The position numbers were made by a program, and so were the translations under genes. 42,340 nucleotides of DNA from Bacteroidales bacterium. Lineage in GTDB: Bacteria; Bacteroidota; Bacteroidia; Bacteroidales; F082. This document shows positions 9,754-17,472 of the stretch, one piece after another. The stretch covers positions 1 through 42,340 of the forward strand of contig JAFUAA010000033.1 of NCBI GenBank assembly GCA_017460915.1. Reading direction: 5' to 3'. How positions within the stretch are numbered: the stretch's first letter is position 1; each line of letters starts with the position of its first letter. The notes beneath the pieces were generated by a model. That model was given only the letters and a program-made list of their open reading frames with translations. It did no database searches and was not told the DNA's origin.

Positions 9754-10878
9754 CTACCTGTTCGGTTTCATGGCATCGCAAATCACCATCGCCGCCTTTC
9801 CGGAAGCACCCGCATTGCCCATTCGGTCTTTCAGTTCCTCATAATCCTCCAAAAGCTGACGTTGACGTTTGCCGTTATGGAGCAACAGCTCCAACTCACT
9901 AACGATGTTTGCCTCCGTCAAATCGCACTGGATCAATTCTTTGACCACTTCCTTATCCATCACCAGGTTGACCAGCGAGATGAATTTCACCTTAATCATC
10001 CACTTGGCGAGACGATAGGAGAAACCAGTCGCCTTGTAGCACACCACCTCGGGCACCGAGAACAAGGCCGTTTCCAAGGTAGCTGTGCCTGAGGTCACCA
10101 AAGCCGCACTAGAGTTTTGCAGCAATTCGTAAGTTTGGTTTTCGACGAAAAAGGCATCCGTATGACCCATAATCCGCTTGTACAGACTTTTGTCGAGCGA
10201 CGAAACACCCGCCACGACAAACTGATATTCAGGGAAATGCGGCACCGCTTTCAGCATGACGGGCAACATACGCATCACCTCTTGCTTACGGCTACCCGGA
10301 AGCAGGGCGATGATTTCGCGCTTCTCGTCAAGGCTGTTGCGACGCAGGAAAATCGAACGGTTGGCCGTGCCGAACTTGGCCAGCTCGTCGAGCAAAGGAT
10401 TGCCAACGTAAGTCACATCGACGCCATATTCTTTATAAAACTCTTCCTCGAAAGGCAAGATAACCAGCATCTTATCCACCGACTTCTTGACTTTATAGAC
10501 ACGGCGGCGTTTCCAAGCCCACACCTGAGGCGAGATGTAATAAAACACCTTCAGTCCTTTTTCGTGAGCAAACTTGGCAATGCGAAAATTGAAACCAGGA
10601 TAATCCACAAGAATCACTGCATCAGGCTGGTAATCAACTATATCCTTCTTTACTTGCGAGATATTGCCCAGCACCTTCCTCAAATTGACCGCCACCTCCA
10701 CGAAACCCATGTAAGCCATCGTACGATAGTGCTTCAGCAAATCGACGCCTTGCGCCTTCATCAAATCGCCACCACAACCGCGGAACTCGGCCTTCTTGTC
10801 CTTTTTCTTGATTTCGACCACAAGATTGGAAGCGTGCAAATCGCCCGAAGCCTCTCCTGCTATGATATAGTATTTCAT
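9754..10878 (-). CDS. lpxB: Lipid-A-disaccharide synthase
   Basis: A 374-residue GT19 glycosyltransferase. It joins UDP-2,3-diacylglucosamine and lipid X to form the lipid A disaccharide at the inner membrane. The N-terminal signature YIIAGEASGDLHASNLV, FRGCGGDLMKAQG and the glycosyltransferase core YISPQVWAWKRRRV, VGNPLLDE, LLPGSRKQEV and TSGTATLETALFSVPEVVCY are all present. The length is typical. Start ATG at 10878, 14 nt after the small membrane protein gene, within the surE operon. Confidence 0.97.
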   Translation of the reverse strand: MKYYIIAGEASGDLHASNLVVEIKKKDKKAEFRGCGGDLMKAQGVDLLKHYRTMAYMGFVEVAVNLRKVLGNISQVKKDIVDYQPDAVILVDYPGFNFRIAKFAHEKGLKVFYYISPQVWAWKRRRVYKVKKSVDKMLVILPFEEEFYKEYGVDVTYVGNPLLDELAKFGTANRSIFLRRNSLDEKREIIALLPGSRKQEVMRMLPVMLKAVPHFPEYQFVVAGVSSLDKSLYKRIMGHTDAFFVENQTYELLQNSSAALVTSGTATLETALFSVPEVVCYKATGFSYRLAKWMIKVKFISLVNLVMDKEVVKELIQCDLTEANIVSELELLLHNGKRQRQLLEDYEELKDRMGNAGASGKAAMVICDAMKPNR

Positions 10879-10892
10879 TGGTTTACAATTTT

Positions 10893-11147
10893 TTAAACTA
10901 AAAAGAACACTAACAGCATTCCCACCACCGTAACTGCCAAAACGCCACGGCCCATCTTATCGAGTTTCCACTTCACCAGCATCATCCTAAAGAGAATGAC
11001 TCCAGGAATAAAAGCCAAAAGATAAGGTGCGCGAGTGGAAAACGCGCCCAGCGACTCCCAATTGATGAGGCTCAGCAGGAGGAAAAACAACCCGAAGCTA
11101 GCCGCTCCTGCCAACAATCCAAGCCAAAAGTTGTCCTTGATTTTCAT
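10893..11147 (-). CDS. Small hydrophobic membrane protein between surE and lpxB
   Basis: 84 residues with three hydrophobic segments (about 8-26, 40-53 and 66-83) and basic residues between them (VKWKLDKMGRG). There is no recognised enzymatic motif. The start codon overlaps the surE stop (ATGA), which suggests translational coupling, and lpxB follows 14 nt later. A small protein of this type in the same place is, from memory, common in Bacteroidales. A role in envelope or lipid A processes is only suggested by context. Confidence 0.85.
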   Translation of the reverse strand: MKIKDNFWLGLLAGAASFGLFFLLLSLINWESLGAFSTRAPYLLAFIPGVILFRMMLVKWKLDKMGRGVLAVTVVGMLLVFFLV

Positions 11148-11932
11148 GGTTTTATGCTAATTTGTTCGTATTTCTTCATCGGTTCTATGCACTCATGCGC
11201 CGTCCAGTCGAAATGGGTGGGCACGAGCGAGGCGTAATTGTTCTGCAAAGCCCAAAGGTCGGTGTCGGGCGTGATGTCATCACTCTCGAAAGTACCTTCA
11301 AGGTCGAAGAACCGTTGTCCGGTTTCGTCGTATTGCTCCTTGAAATACTCCACCCAACGGCAGGCCGCCTGTCGGCACACCCTGATGCCTTTCAACGGTT
11401 CCTCGCTGCGTTTCGGGAAGTTCACATTGAGGCAAACGCCCTTAGGCAGACCTTCCTTCAGCACTTTCTTTGTGATTTCGAGGATGGCAGTGTCGAGATG
11501 ATCGAAATCGGCATCGGGGTCAAGACTGAAGAGGCTGTAGCCGATGGCCGTCAAGCCGTTCATGCAAGCCTCGATGACCGCGCCAATCGTGCCGGAATAC
11601 ACCACCGTAGTGGCGGCATTCATCCCGTGGTTGATGCCTGAGACCACCAAATCGGGCCGACGCGAGGTCAATTTCTGGTAACCTAGTTTCACGCAATCCA
11701 CGGGCGTGCCGTTGCAGCGGTATTCGGCAAAGCCTTCTTCCTGTCGCATGAGGCGGACATATAGGCGGTCGCGGATGGTGCAGGAGTGGCTTTTGGCCGA
11801 CATCACCTCATCGGTGGAGACCAGCACCACATCGCCGAGCGTGCGCATCAGCGTGACGAGCTTGCGCAAGCCTTTGGCCGCGTATCCGTCGTCGTTGGTT
11901 ATCAATATCAAAGGGCGGTTTTCGTTCATCAT
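11144..11932 (-). CDS. surE: 5'/3'-nucleotidase SurE
   Basis: A metal-dependent phosphatase acting on nucleoside monophosphates. The signature LILITNDDGYAAKGLRKLV holds the metal-binding aspartates, and SGINHGMNAATTVVYSGTIG is the second conserved block. The start is set at the ATG at 11932 (262 residues). A longer frame reaches 11950, but the only TAnnTTTG box (11948-11955) overlaps that start, so the transcript should begin downstream of it. A second adjacent ATG at 11929 is equally possible. First gene of the surE-orf84-lpxB-comEC operon. Confidence 0.95.
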   Translation of the reverse strand: MMNENRPLILITNDDGYAAKGLRKLVTLMRTLGDVVLVSTDEVMSAKSHSCTIRDRLYVRLMRQEEGFAEYRCNGTPVDCVKLGYQKLTSRRPDLVVSGINHGMNAATTVVYSGTIGAVIEACMNGLTAIGYSLFSLDPDADFDHLDTAILEITKKVLKEGLPKGVCLNVNFPKRSEEPLKGIRVCRQAACRWVEYFKEQYDETGQRFFDLEGTFESDDITPDTDLWALQNNYASLVPTHFDWTAHECIEPMKKYEQISIKP

Positions 11933-11947
11933 TTTGCTAATAATCCG

Positions 11948-11955
11948 CAAAATTA
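11948..11955 (-). promoter_or_regulatory. -7 box of the surE operon
   Basis: TAATTTTG on the minus strand, 16 nt before the chosen surE start. This implies a very short leader. Confidence 0.5.
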
Positions 11956-12014
11956 GGAAAAAACCTCAAACATCACAATGAAATGGTGAATTTTACGAAT
12001 GCATCGGATCCCTT

Positions 12015-12046
12015 GACTGCTTCGTCGTGCCTCCTCGCAGTGACGC
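12015..12046. repeat. Partial copy of a dispersed TGCTTCGTCGTGCCTCCTCGC repeat
   Basis: The sequence GACTGCTTCGTCGTGCC then TCCTCGCAGTGACGC, just after the maf stop, resembles one arm of the inverted-repeat element at 38006-38081. Such GCTTCGTC...CTCGCAATGACG repeats are dispersed in many bacterial genomes. It appears here as a single arm without a partner. Confidence 0.6.
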
Positions 12047-12054
12047 AAAGCGTC

Positions 12055-12636
12055 TCAAAAACCTTTCAAGGTCTGATAAAGTTTGCGTGTCGGGAGGCCC
12101 ATCACATTGTAGAACGAACCTTCCAAACCACTGATGCCCACATAGCCAATCCACTCCTGGATGCCGTAGGCACCCGCCTTGTCGTAGGGCTGGCAATGGT
12201 CTATGTAATAGTCGATTTCGTCCTGTTCCAATTCGGCGAAAGTCACGTTGGAACGCACCGCAAACGACTCGGTTTTTTCCATGGACCGCACCGTGACGCC
12301 CGTCACCACATGGTGGGTTTTGCCCGAAAGCAGTTGCAGCATCCTGACGGCATCGGCCCTGTCCTTCGGTTTGCCTAGGATTTCGTTTTCGCAAATTACG
12401 ACGGTGTCGGCGGTAATCAAAAGGAAATCGGGCGGCAATTCGTTTCCGCTGAAAGCCAACGATTTCTGCAAACTGAGGTATTGCGGCACTTCGTCTAAGG
12501 GCATATCGGGCGGGAAACTCTCATCGGTTTCCTTGGTTTGTATTGTGAAATCCACACCCATGCCGCGCAGCAGTTCCTGCCGGCGCGGGGATCTGGAGGC
12601 GAGGATGATTTGGTATTTTCTTAGGTTGGAGAGCAT
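12055..12636 (-). CDS. maf: Maf-family nucleoside triphosphate pyrophosphatase (YhdE-like)
   Basis: A 193-residue house-cleaning enzyme that hydrolyses non-canonical or modified nucleotides (dTTP/UTP or m5UTP types) to the monophosphate. The motif LASRSPRRQELLRGMG at the N-terminus, the KETDESFP segment, LITADTVVI with the catalytic aspartate, GKPKDRADAVRMLQLLSGKTHHVVTGV, and YDKAGAYGIQEW are all diagnostic. Length is normal. It is monocistronic, with a -7 box 26 nt upstream. Confidence 0.95.
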   Translation of the reverse strand: MLSNLRKYQIILASRSPRRQELLRGMGVDFTIQTKETDESFPPDMPLDEVPQYLSLQKSLAFSGNELPPDFLLITADTVVICENEILGKPKDRADAVRMLQLLSGKTHHVVTGVTVRSMEKTESFAVRSNVTFAELEQDEIDYYIDHCQPYDKAGAYGIQEWIGYVGISGLEGSFYNVMGLPTRKLYQTLKGF

Positions 12637-12661
12637 ATTATATAAGGTGTTTTTGCTGGGG

Positions 12662-12669
12662 CAAAGATA
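12662..12669 (-). promoter_or_regulatory. -7 box for maf
   Basis: TATCTTTG on the minus strand, 26 nt upstream of the maf ATG, fits TAnnTTTG. It lies just past the stop of the transposase remnant. Confidence 0.5.
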
Positions 12670-12673
12670 GTGA

Positions 12674-12904
12674 TTATCTTTTCTTGTAAAACCTATCCAT
12701 TTCCCATCGCATCGGATTATTTTCGATATAATCCGCTATAAGATTCATTTCAGATTGATTACGAATGATGTGGTCGTGATAGCGCGACTGCCACGCAAAT
12801 GGAATGTCGTGTTCAATGGCATATTTCGTCACCGCCGATTTGATGCCTCGCACCACCGATGGCAAATTCCCCGATTGCGGCCCTACAATGGACACCCCGG
12901 GCAA
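12674..12904 (-). pseudogene. C-terminal fragment of a REP-associated tyrosine (Y1/RAYT) transposase
   Basis: A fragment of about 76 residues matches the C-terminal part of Bacteroidota Y1_Tnp proteins: GPQSGNLPSVVRGIKSAVTK, then FAWQSRYHDHIIRN and IADYIENNPMRWEMD. The N-terminal half with the HUH metal-binding motif is absent. The frame stays open upstream to about 12945 but encodes unrelated sequence with a small inverted repeat (CGAATAGCG...CGCTATTC, about 12911-12942). The only start candidate is TTG. It is a truncated remnant and unlikely to be active. It shows that RAYT-type elements, which mobilise REP palindromes, have been present here. Confidence 0.85.
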
Positions 12905-12968
12905 TAAACACGAATAGCGAAGATTTTCACCTCCGCTATTCAGAAAAATTCAGACTTTCCTATCTCGT

Positions 12969-13814
12969 TCATTCTTCCTTCACCAGCCTAAAGAACGCCG
13001 AAATCTCCTCTTGGTCGATGACCATGCGGACATTGTACTCCTTCTCTTGCGGCATGTAGCCGTCCTTCTCGCAACGCAGGATGATGCGCACATCGCCAGC
13101 GGTTTGGTAGGTGAGGCCGCAAATGTCCAACGACTTGGTGGCCTCGTAAGGCGTGGTCATGAGGTACTTGTTGTTCGTGCTCTTCACTTCAGGTGTCTTG
13201 CTCACCACGCGCCAGAAGATGTCGGCACCTTGCGGACGCGACTGCACGTCCCAACGGATGATGGTTTGCTCCAAGGCCGTGTCACCGTAGCCTTGTACTT
13301 GCTTTTGGGGTTCTTCCTTCGGAAGAGGTTCTGGAGCTTTAGGTTCGTCGTTTGGCTTTTTTACGGACTTCTCTAATATCGAGAAATCAATGGTATTATT
13401 AACATTGTCATAGCCACTACGACCATCTTCTTCAATGCAAGTAATTTCTACTGGCTTTATAACTATTCTAACGAACCTCTTTTCGCCAGCATTCAAGGAG
13501 AAGGTTTTCGTAAAAGAAGCTCCATTTTGCTTGGCTTTCTCATAAGTCATCATAGATCCATTATAATAATTAAGGACATAAACACCGGGATCGACATCTA
13601 TTCTGATACAATCTCCACCCTTTACCTGCCCTAAATAAATGTCATTTAATTCCATATAATGTACCCAAGCTGCTCCAACAAAAGAAGGTCTTTTTATATA
13701 AATGGATGCCTTATTTGATGGAATAGCACTTACAACTCCTCTTTTTGTCCCACAGCTCGAAAGTCCAACAACTGCAACAACAACCATCGCTGCAATAAGT
13801 AGTTTAGTCTTCAT
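12969..13814 (-). CDS. Lipoprotein with DUF2846-like and PEGA-like domains
   Basis: 281 residues. The signal peptide ends in the lipobox GLSSC (Cys21), so it should be membrane-anchored in the envelope. Residues about 35-125 (ASIYIKRPSFVGAAWVHYME, then IYLGQVKGGDCIRIDVDPG) resemble DUF2846. A Pro/Lys/Glu-rich linker (about 160-185) leads to a C-terminal beta domain (about 190-278) with SRPQGADIFWRV and TPYEATKSLDICGL, reminiscent of PEGA repeats. The function is unknown. It is monocistronic. Confidence 0.8.
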   Translation of the reverse strand: MKTKLLIAAMVVVAVVGLSSCGTKRGVVSAIPSNKASIYIKRPSFVGAAWVHYMELNDIYLGQVKGGDCIRIDVDPGVYVLNYYNGSMMTYEKAKQNGASFTKTFSLNAGEKRFVRIVIKPVEITCIEEDGRSGYDNVNNTIDFSILEKSVKKPNDEPKAPEPLPKEEPQKQVQGYGDTALEQTIIRWDVQSRPQGADIFWRVVSKTPEVKSTNNKYLMTTPYEATKSLDICGLTYQTAGDVRIILRCEKDGYMPQEKEYNVRMVIDQEEISAFFRLVKEE

Positions 13815-13880
13815 TTCTAATTGATTGTTAAATGTTTACATTTAGTTAACTTCCGTGCCAAAGGTTTCAGACATACACAC

Positions 13881-13908
13881 AAAAAAAGCGTGGCACTATT
13901 TCGCTTTC
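13881..13908 (+). repeat. GCGTGG motif, copy 2
   Basis: AAAAAAAGCGTGGCACTATT followed by TCGCTTTC lies immediately before the large hairpin at 13912-14040. Its end ACTATTTCGCTTT (13895-13907) is repeated with one mismatch as ACTACTTCGCTTT (14049-14061) on the other side of the hairpin. Confidence 0.6.
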
Positions 13909-13911
13909 ATC

Positions 13912-14040
13912 GGATGCTTTGAGGTCTTGGACTACCTATATCTCCCAATTACAACGAGTAAAGCCCACGCCTTTCAGGTCAAGAGCGTCGTTGCTTTACT
14001 CTGGGAGATATTTTGAAAGTGTCCAAGTTTCAAAGCATCC
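13912..14040. other. 129-nt nested hairpin element (possible structured RNA or mobile palindrome)
   Basis: Four paired segments nest in perfect order: GGATGCTTTGA (13912-13922) with TCAAAGCATCC (14030-14040); CTTGGAC (13926-13932) with GTCCAAG (14021-14027); ATATCTCCCA (13938-13947) with TGGGAGATAT (14002-14011); and GAGTAAAGC (13956-13964) with GCTTTACTC (13993-14001). That is 37 base pairs around a 28-nt apex containing CCCACGCCTTTCAGG. It sits in the 326-nt gap between the DUF2846-like lipoprotein and the broken HepT gene. It contains no open frame of note. Confidence 0.8.
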
Positions 14041-14140
14041 CAAATAAAACTACTTCGCTTTTTCCTATTCTATGATGTGCATATCGCTTTTCGCGTTATC
14101 TCATAGGCTAATGTTTTGGTTTATAATTCGTTAATTGTCA

Positions 14141-14491
14141 TTATTCTTCAAACTCAACTATGAGATAATCAATAATGGGTTTCAATTCGGGGATGTCCTC
14201 TTGTACGGTAGTCCACACTTGGTCGGGGCGGATTCTATAGTGACCGTGAACCAACACATGGCGCATCCGTTCTATATCATCCCAATTGACTTCATTGTGA
14301 GCATCCCGATACTACTTTGTCAGCATATAGACCGCCTCTCCTATGATTTCGATATGTTTTACATAACCATAGAAAATGATGGGGTCAGACACCACTTCTT
14401 CCAAAGTGTGCGTGTCCTTCCGCACCATAAGCACTTCTATCGCGTTCTGAATATGAAGCAACCGTTCCTTATCTCTAATTCTCTCTCTCAT
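14141..14491 (-). pseudogene. hepT: HepT-like HEPN toxin (DUF86) interrupted by an in-frame TAG
   Basis: A 117-codon frame from ATG 14491 to TAA 14141-14143. It matches HepT/DUF86 along its length: MRERIRDKERLLHIQNAIEV at the start, YVKHIEIIGEAVYML in the middle, and the HEPN ribonuclease motif RHVLVHGHY (R-x4-H) near residue 85. Codon 60 is TAG (14312-14314) where the family usually has GAG (glutamate), so translation would stop before the catalytic R-x4-H motif. The second tyrosine position in the R-x4-H-x-Y motif is His here. It overlaps mntA by 17 nt, the usual arrangement of this pair. The toxin is most likely inactive unless the stop is suppressed. Confidence 0.88.
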
Positions 14492-14774
14492 AAATCAAAA
14501 TTTTATCGTGATTGGCGGTTTCTTCGGCAAAAGGCAGCAGACATCCTTCCTCTACAAGATCAACTTTTCGATGAAGGATTTTTTCGAGCATACCTATTAA
14601 ATGTGATATGTAGAGCAGCGAGATTTTGGCATTATCATCATACCTGACAAGAATATCGACATCGCTCTCCTCGGTGGCTTCACCACGAGAGTATGAGCCA
14701 AACAGCCAAGCCTTTTCAACAGGTACATTCCTGAAGAATTCCGCGGTCTTTTCTGCTATTTGGTTTGTGTTCAT
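14475..14774 (-). CDS. mntA: MntA-type minimal nucleotidyltransferase antitoxin
   Basis: 99 residues from ATG 14774. A longer frame to 14843 would run through the -7 box at 14801-14808, so the shorter start is preferred. The nucleotidyltransferase motif GSYSRGEATEESDVDILV (residues 26-43) has the G-S catalytic loop and the S-D-x-D metal site intact. MntA proteins neutralise HepT by adding AMP to the toxin. Here the antitoxin is intact while the overlapping toxin gene is broken. Confidence 0.9.
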   Translation of the reverse strand: MNTNQIAEKTAEFFRNVPVEKAWLFGSYSRGEATEESDVDILVRYDDNAKISLLYISHLIGMLEKILHRKVDLVEEGCLLPFAEETANHDKILIYEREN

Positions 14775-14800
14775 TTCGCTTTTATCCTTTGTTTGTCTGG

Positions 14801-14808
14801 CAAAAATA
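14801..14808 (-). promoter_or_regulatory. -7 box for mntA-hepT
   Basis: TATTTTTG on the minus strand, 27 nt upstream of the ATG at 14774, fits TAnnTTTG. Confidence 0.5.
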
Positions 14809-14863
14809 ATAAACAATTCATAATGTCGCCACTCTACATACAATAGGTATACCCATTACTGCA

Positions 14864-15811
14864 TCACAGCAACTTCTTCTTCAAAGTCTCAATCATGTCG
14901 ACCGTCATCTTGTCGAGGTCGTACTTCGGGTTCCAGCCCCATTCCTTGCGGGCGCAGCTGTCGTCCATCTTGTTCGGCCAGCTGTCGGCGATGGCCTGAC
15001 GGATTGGGTCGAACTTGTACTCCATCTCGAAGTTCGGATAGTACTTCTTGATGGCGTTGTAGATGATTTCGGGGTCGAAGCTCATGGCCGTCACGTTGAA
15101 GGAGTTGCGGTGCACGAGTTTGCTCGGGTCGGCTTCCATGATATCCACCATAGCATCCAGTGCGTCAGGCATATACATCATGTCCATGTAGGTGCCTTTG
15201 CTGATGGGGCAGATGAACTTTTCTCCCTTCACGGCGGCGTAGTAAATCTCCACGGCGTAGTCAGTGGTGCCACCGCCGGGCAAGGTCAGGTTACTGATGA
15301 GGCCCGGGAAACGCACGCTGCGGGTGTCCACACCGAAGCGGGTGAAGTAGTAGTCGCTCAGCAGCTCACCCGTCACCTTGGTCACGCCGTAGATGGTGTT
15401 CGGACGCTGGATGGTGTCCTGAGGCGTGTTGTCGTGCGGCGTCGAGGCACCGAAAGCGCCGATGGATGAAGGCGTGAAGACGGCGCAGTTGAAGATGCGG
15501 GCCGTCTCAAGGCAGTTCACCAACGAGCCGATGCCAACATTCCAGCCCAGCATGGGGTTTTTCTCGGCCGTGGCCGAAAGGATGGCAGCGAGGTTATAGA
15601 TGGTGTCGATGTTGTAGCGTTTCACCACATCGACGATTTGCATGATTTGCGTCGAGTCGATTCTCTCGAAAGGACCTTGCTCGACGATTTCACCAGTCAA
15701 AGGGCGAAGATCCGAGGCCACCACATTCTCGTTGCCGTAGGTAGCACGGAGCTTCTTCACCAATTCTGTTCCGATCTGTCCGCCAGAACCAACGATTAAT
15801 ATCTTTTTCAT
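14864..15811 (-). CDS. tdh: L-threonine 3-dehydrogenase, SDR (NAD-dependent epimerase-like) type
   Basis: 315 residues. It oxidises L-threonine to 2-amino-3-ketobutyrate using NAD+, in the cytoplasm. The NAD-binding glycine loop is GSGGQIGTEL (residues 8-17) and the catalytic tyrosine-lysine pair is in YGVTKVTGELL. RFPGLISNLTLPGGGTTDYA is typical of the SDR-type threonine dehydrogenases found in bacteria and animals rather than the zinc type. It follows kbl (the next enzyme of the pathway) on the same strand after a 68-nt gap filled by heptameric repeats, which supports the functional call. Confidence 0.93.
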   Translation of the reverse strand: MKKILIVGSGGQIGTELVKKLRATYGNENVVASDLRPLTGEIVEQGPFERIDSTQIMQIVDVVKRYNIDTIYNLAAILSATAEKNPMLGWNVGIGSLVNCLETARIFNCAVFTPSSIGAFGASTPHDNTPQDTIQRPNTIYGVTKVTGELLSDYYFTRFGVDTRSVRFPGLISNLTLPGGGTTDYAVEIYYAAVKGEKFICPISKGTYMDMMYMPDALDAMVDIMEADPSKLVHRNSFNVTAMSFDPEIIYNAIKKYYPNFEMEYKFDPIRQAIADSWPNKMDDSCARKEWGWNPKYDLDKMTVDMIETLKKKLL

Positions 15812-15813
15812 TT

Positions 15814-15878
15814 GAGCTTGCAGTTTTGAGTTTGCAGTTGACAGTTGGTGTTTAACTGAAAACTGCCAACTGATAACT
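15814..15878. repeat. Heptameric AACTGNN repeats in opposed orientation between kbl and tdh
   Basis: On the plus strand AACTGAA-AACTGCC-AACTGAT-AACT runs from 15854 to 15878. On the minus strand a matching run (AACTGTC-AACTGCA-AACTCAA-AACTGCA) covers about 15848-15814. The period is exactly seven. The two runs face each other and can fold into an imperfect hairpin. They fill the whole intergenic space. Confidence 0.75.
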
Positions 15879-15879
15879 A

Positions 15880-17067
15880 TTATTTTAAGATTCCAAGTTC
15901 TTTACCAATCTTCACGAAGGCGTCAATGCACTTGTCGAGGTGCTCTTTCTCGTGGGCAGCGCTCACCTGCACGCGGATACGGGCTTGTCCCTTCGGCACC
16001 ACAGGATAGTAGAATCCAGTGACGAAGATGCCTTCTTCCTGCAACTTGGCGGCAAACTTCTGCGACAACGGGGCGTCGTAGAGCATCACGGCGCAGATGG
16101 CGGATTGCGAAGGCTTGCAGTCGAAGCCGGCCTCGGTCATCTTCTTGATGAAGTATTCGGTGTTGGCGTGCAGCTTGTCTTGCAACGTGTTGGTCTCGCT
16201 CATCATCTCGAACATACGGATGCCAGCGGCCACGAGGCCCGGAGCCATCGAGTTGGAGAACAGATACGGACGGCTGCGCTGACGCAGCATGTCGATGATT
16301 TCCTTACGACCCGTGGTGAAGCCACCCATAGCGCCACCGAAGGCTTTGCCCAGCGTACCCGTCAGGATTTCAATCTTGCCACGGAGGTTGTAGTGCTCAG
16401 TGACACCGCGACCCGTGCGACCCACGACGCCAGCGGAGTGGCTCTCGTCGACCATCACCATGGCGTTGTACTTCTGGGCCAGTTCATAAATCTTGTCAAG
16501 CGGACACACATTGCCGTCCATCGAGAACACACCGTCGGTGACGATAAGGCGGAAACGGCAGGCTTGCGCGTCTTGCAGTTGCTTCTCGAGGTCAGCCATG
16601 TCGGCGTTGGCATAGCGGAAACGCTGGGCCTTGCAGAGGCGCACGCCATCGATGATGGAAGCGTGGTTCAAAGCATCGGAGATGATGGCATCGTCGGGAC
16701 CGAGCAACGGCTCGAACACGCCGCCGTTGGCATCGAAGCAAGCGGCATAAAGGATGGTGTCTTCCGTGCCGAAGAACTCAGCGATCTTGGCTTCCAACTT
16801 CTTGTGGAGGTCTTGGCAGCCGCAGATGAAGCGTACCGAAGCCATACCGTAGCCACGGGCGTCCATACCGTCCTTGGCGGCTTGGATGAGTTCGGGATTG
16901 TCGGCCAGGCCGAGGTAGTTATTTGCGCAGAAGTTGAGGCACACCTTGCCACCAACCATAATTTCAGCGCCCTGGGCACTCTCGATGATGCGTTCATGCT
17001 TATAAAGGCCATCGGCTTCAATCTGAGCCAATTCCTTCTTCAGATACTCTTGAAAATTAGCGTACAT
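15880..17067 (-). CDS. kbl: Glycine C-acetyltransferase (2-amino-3-ketobutyrate CoA ligase)
   Basis: A 395-residue PLP enzyme that cleaves 2-amino-3-ketobutyrate with CoA to glycine and acetyl-CoA. The start is placed at ATG 17067 (YANFQEYLKKELAQIEADGL follows). The frame runs on to 17181 but crosses the promoter box at 17105-17112. The conserved N-terminal block VCLNFCANNYLGLADNPELI, the PLP aspartate in MVMVDESHSAGVVG, and the PLP-lysine in TLGKAFGGAMGGF are present. The length is typical. It forms a two-gene operon with tdh for threonine degradation. Confidence 0.96.
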   Translation of the reverse strand: MYANFQEYLKKELAQIEADGLYKHERIIESAQGAEIMVGGKVCLNFCANNYLGLADNPELIQAAKDGMDARGYGMASVRFICGCQDLHKKLEAKIAEFFGTEDTILYAACFDANGGVFEPLLGPDDAIISDALNHASIIDGVRLCKAQRFRYANADMADLEKQLQDAQACRFRLIVTDGVFSMDGNVCPLDKIYELAQKYNAMVMVDESHSAGVVGRTGRGVTEHYNLRGKIEILTGTLGKAFGGAMGGFTTGRKEIIDMLRQRSRPYLFSNSMAPGLVAAGIRMFEMMSETNTLQDKLHANTEYFIKKMTEAGFDCKPSQSAICAVMLYDAPLSQKFAAKLQEEGIFVTGFYYPVVPKGQARIRVQVSAAHEKEHLDKCIDAFVKIGKELGILK

Positions 17068-17104
17068 TGTATTTGATGTTTTAAGGTTGAACTTTCTTTG
17101 GGCG

Positions 17105-17112
17105 CAAAGGTA
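17105..17112 (-). promoter_or_regulatory. -7 box for kbl-tdh
   Basis: TACCTTTG on the minus strand, 38 nt upstream of the kbl ATG. It fits TAnnTTTG and decides against the longer kbl frame. Confidence 0.6.
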
Positions 17113-17174
17113 CGAAAAGAGTTGGTAAGATGTACAGGTTTTTTGCGGAAAATTACAAAAATGGAGTTGTTCCC

Positions 17175-17262
17175 ACACCAATCCAAAGTATTCATGATGT
17201 CAAATTCTACACCAATCCAAAGCATTCAACAGCACATAACGGTACAGATTAATCTGTACCGT
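17175..17262. repeat. 20-nt direct repeat pair followed by a perfect 24-nt palindrome
   Basis: ACACCAATCCAAAGTATTCA (17175-17194) recurs as ACACCAATCCAAAGCATTCA (17209-17228), with one mismatch and a 34-nt period. The palindrome with arms ACGGTACAGATT (17239-17250) and AATCTGTACCGT (17251-17262) follows. The region lies upstream of the kbl promoter and has no coding explanation. It could be operator sites or mobile-element scars. Confidence 0.6.
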
Positions 17263-17396
17263 AAAAATGGATTCTCAACAAAAACGGAAGAAACGCAATA
17301 TGGCAACAATTCTACAACCGATTCGACTCCTTGGAGAATGAAAATACTGTGCCTTTTTGCGGGCGGCATGCCATCGTACCCAGTGCCACGCGAAAC

Positions 17397-17434
17397 CTGC
17401 CGGGCGAGGTTGGGTAGCGCACCCCGCCCGACAG
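17397..17434. repeat. GC-rich inverted repeat downstream of the FISUMP pseudogene
   Basis: CTGCCGGGCGAGG (17397-17409) pairs imperfectly with CCCCGCCCGACAG (17422-17434). No T-tract follows on either strand, so it looks more like a REP palindrome than a terminator. The rest of the 17263-17472 stretch has no gene I can support. Confidence 0.5.
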
Positions 17435-17472
17435 ATTACGCGCCCCCGCCCGTGGACACAACGGAACACGGG

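Noticed and set aside
15940-17076. 378-codon open frame opposite kbl
   Set aside because: His/Val-rich antisense artefact of a fully recognised enzyme.
17040-17225. 61-codon minus-strand frame upstream of kbl
   Set aside because: It arises from the 20-nt direct repeats and the promoter region; no family features.
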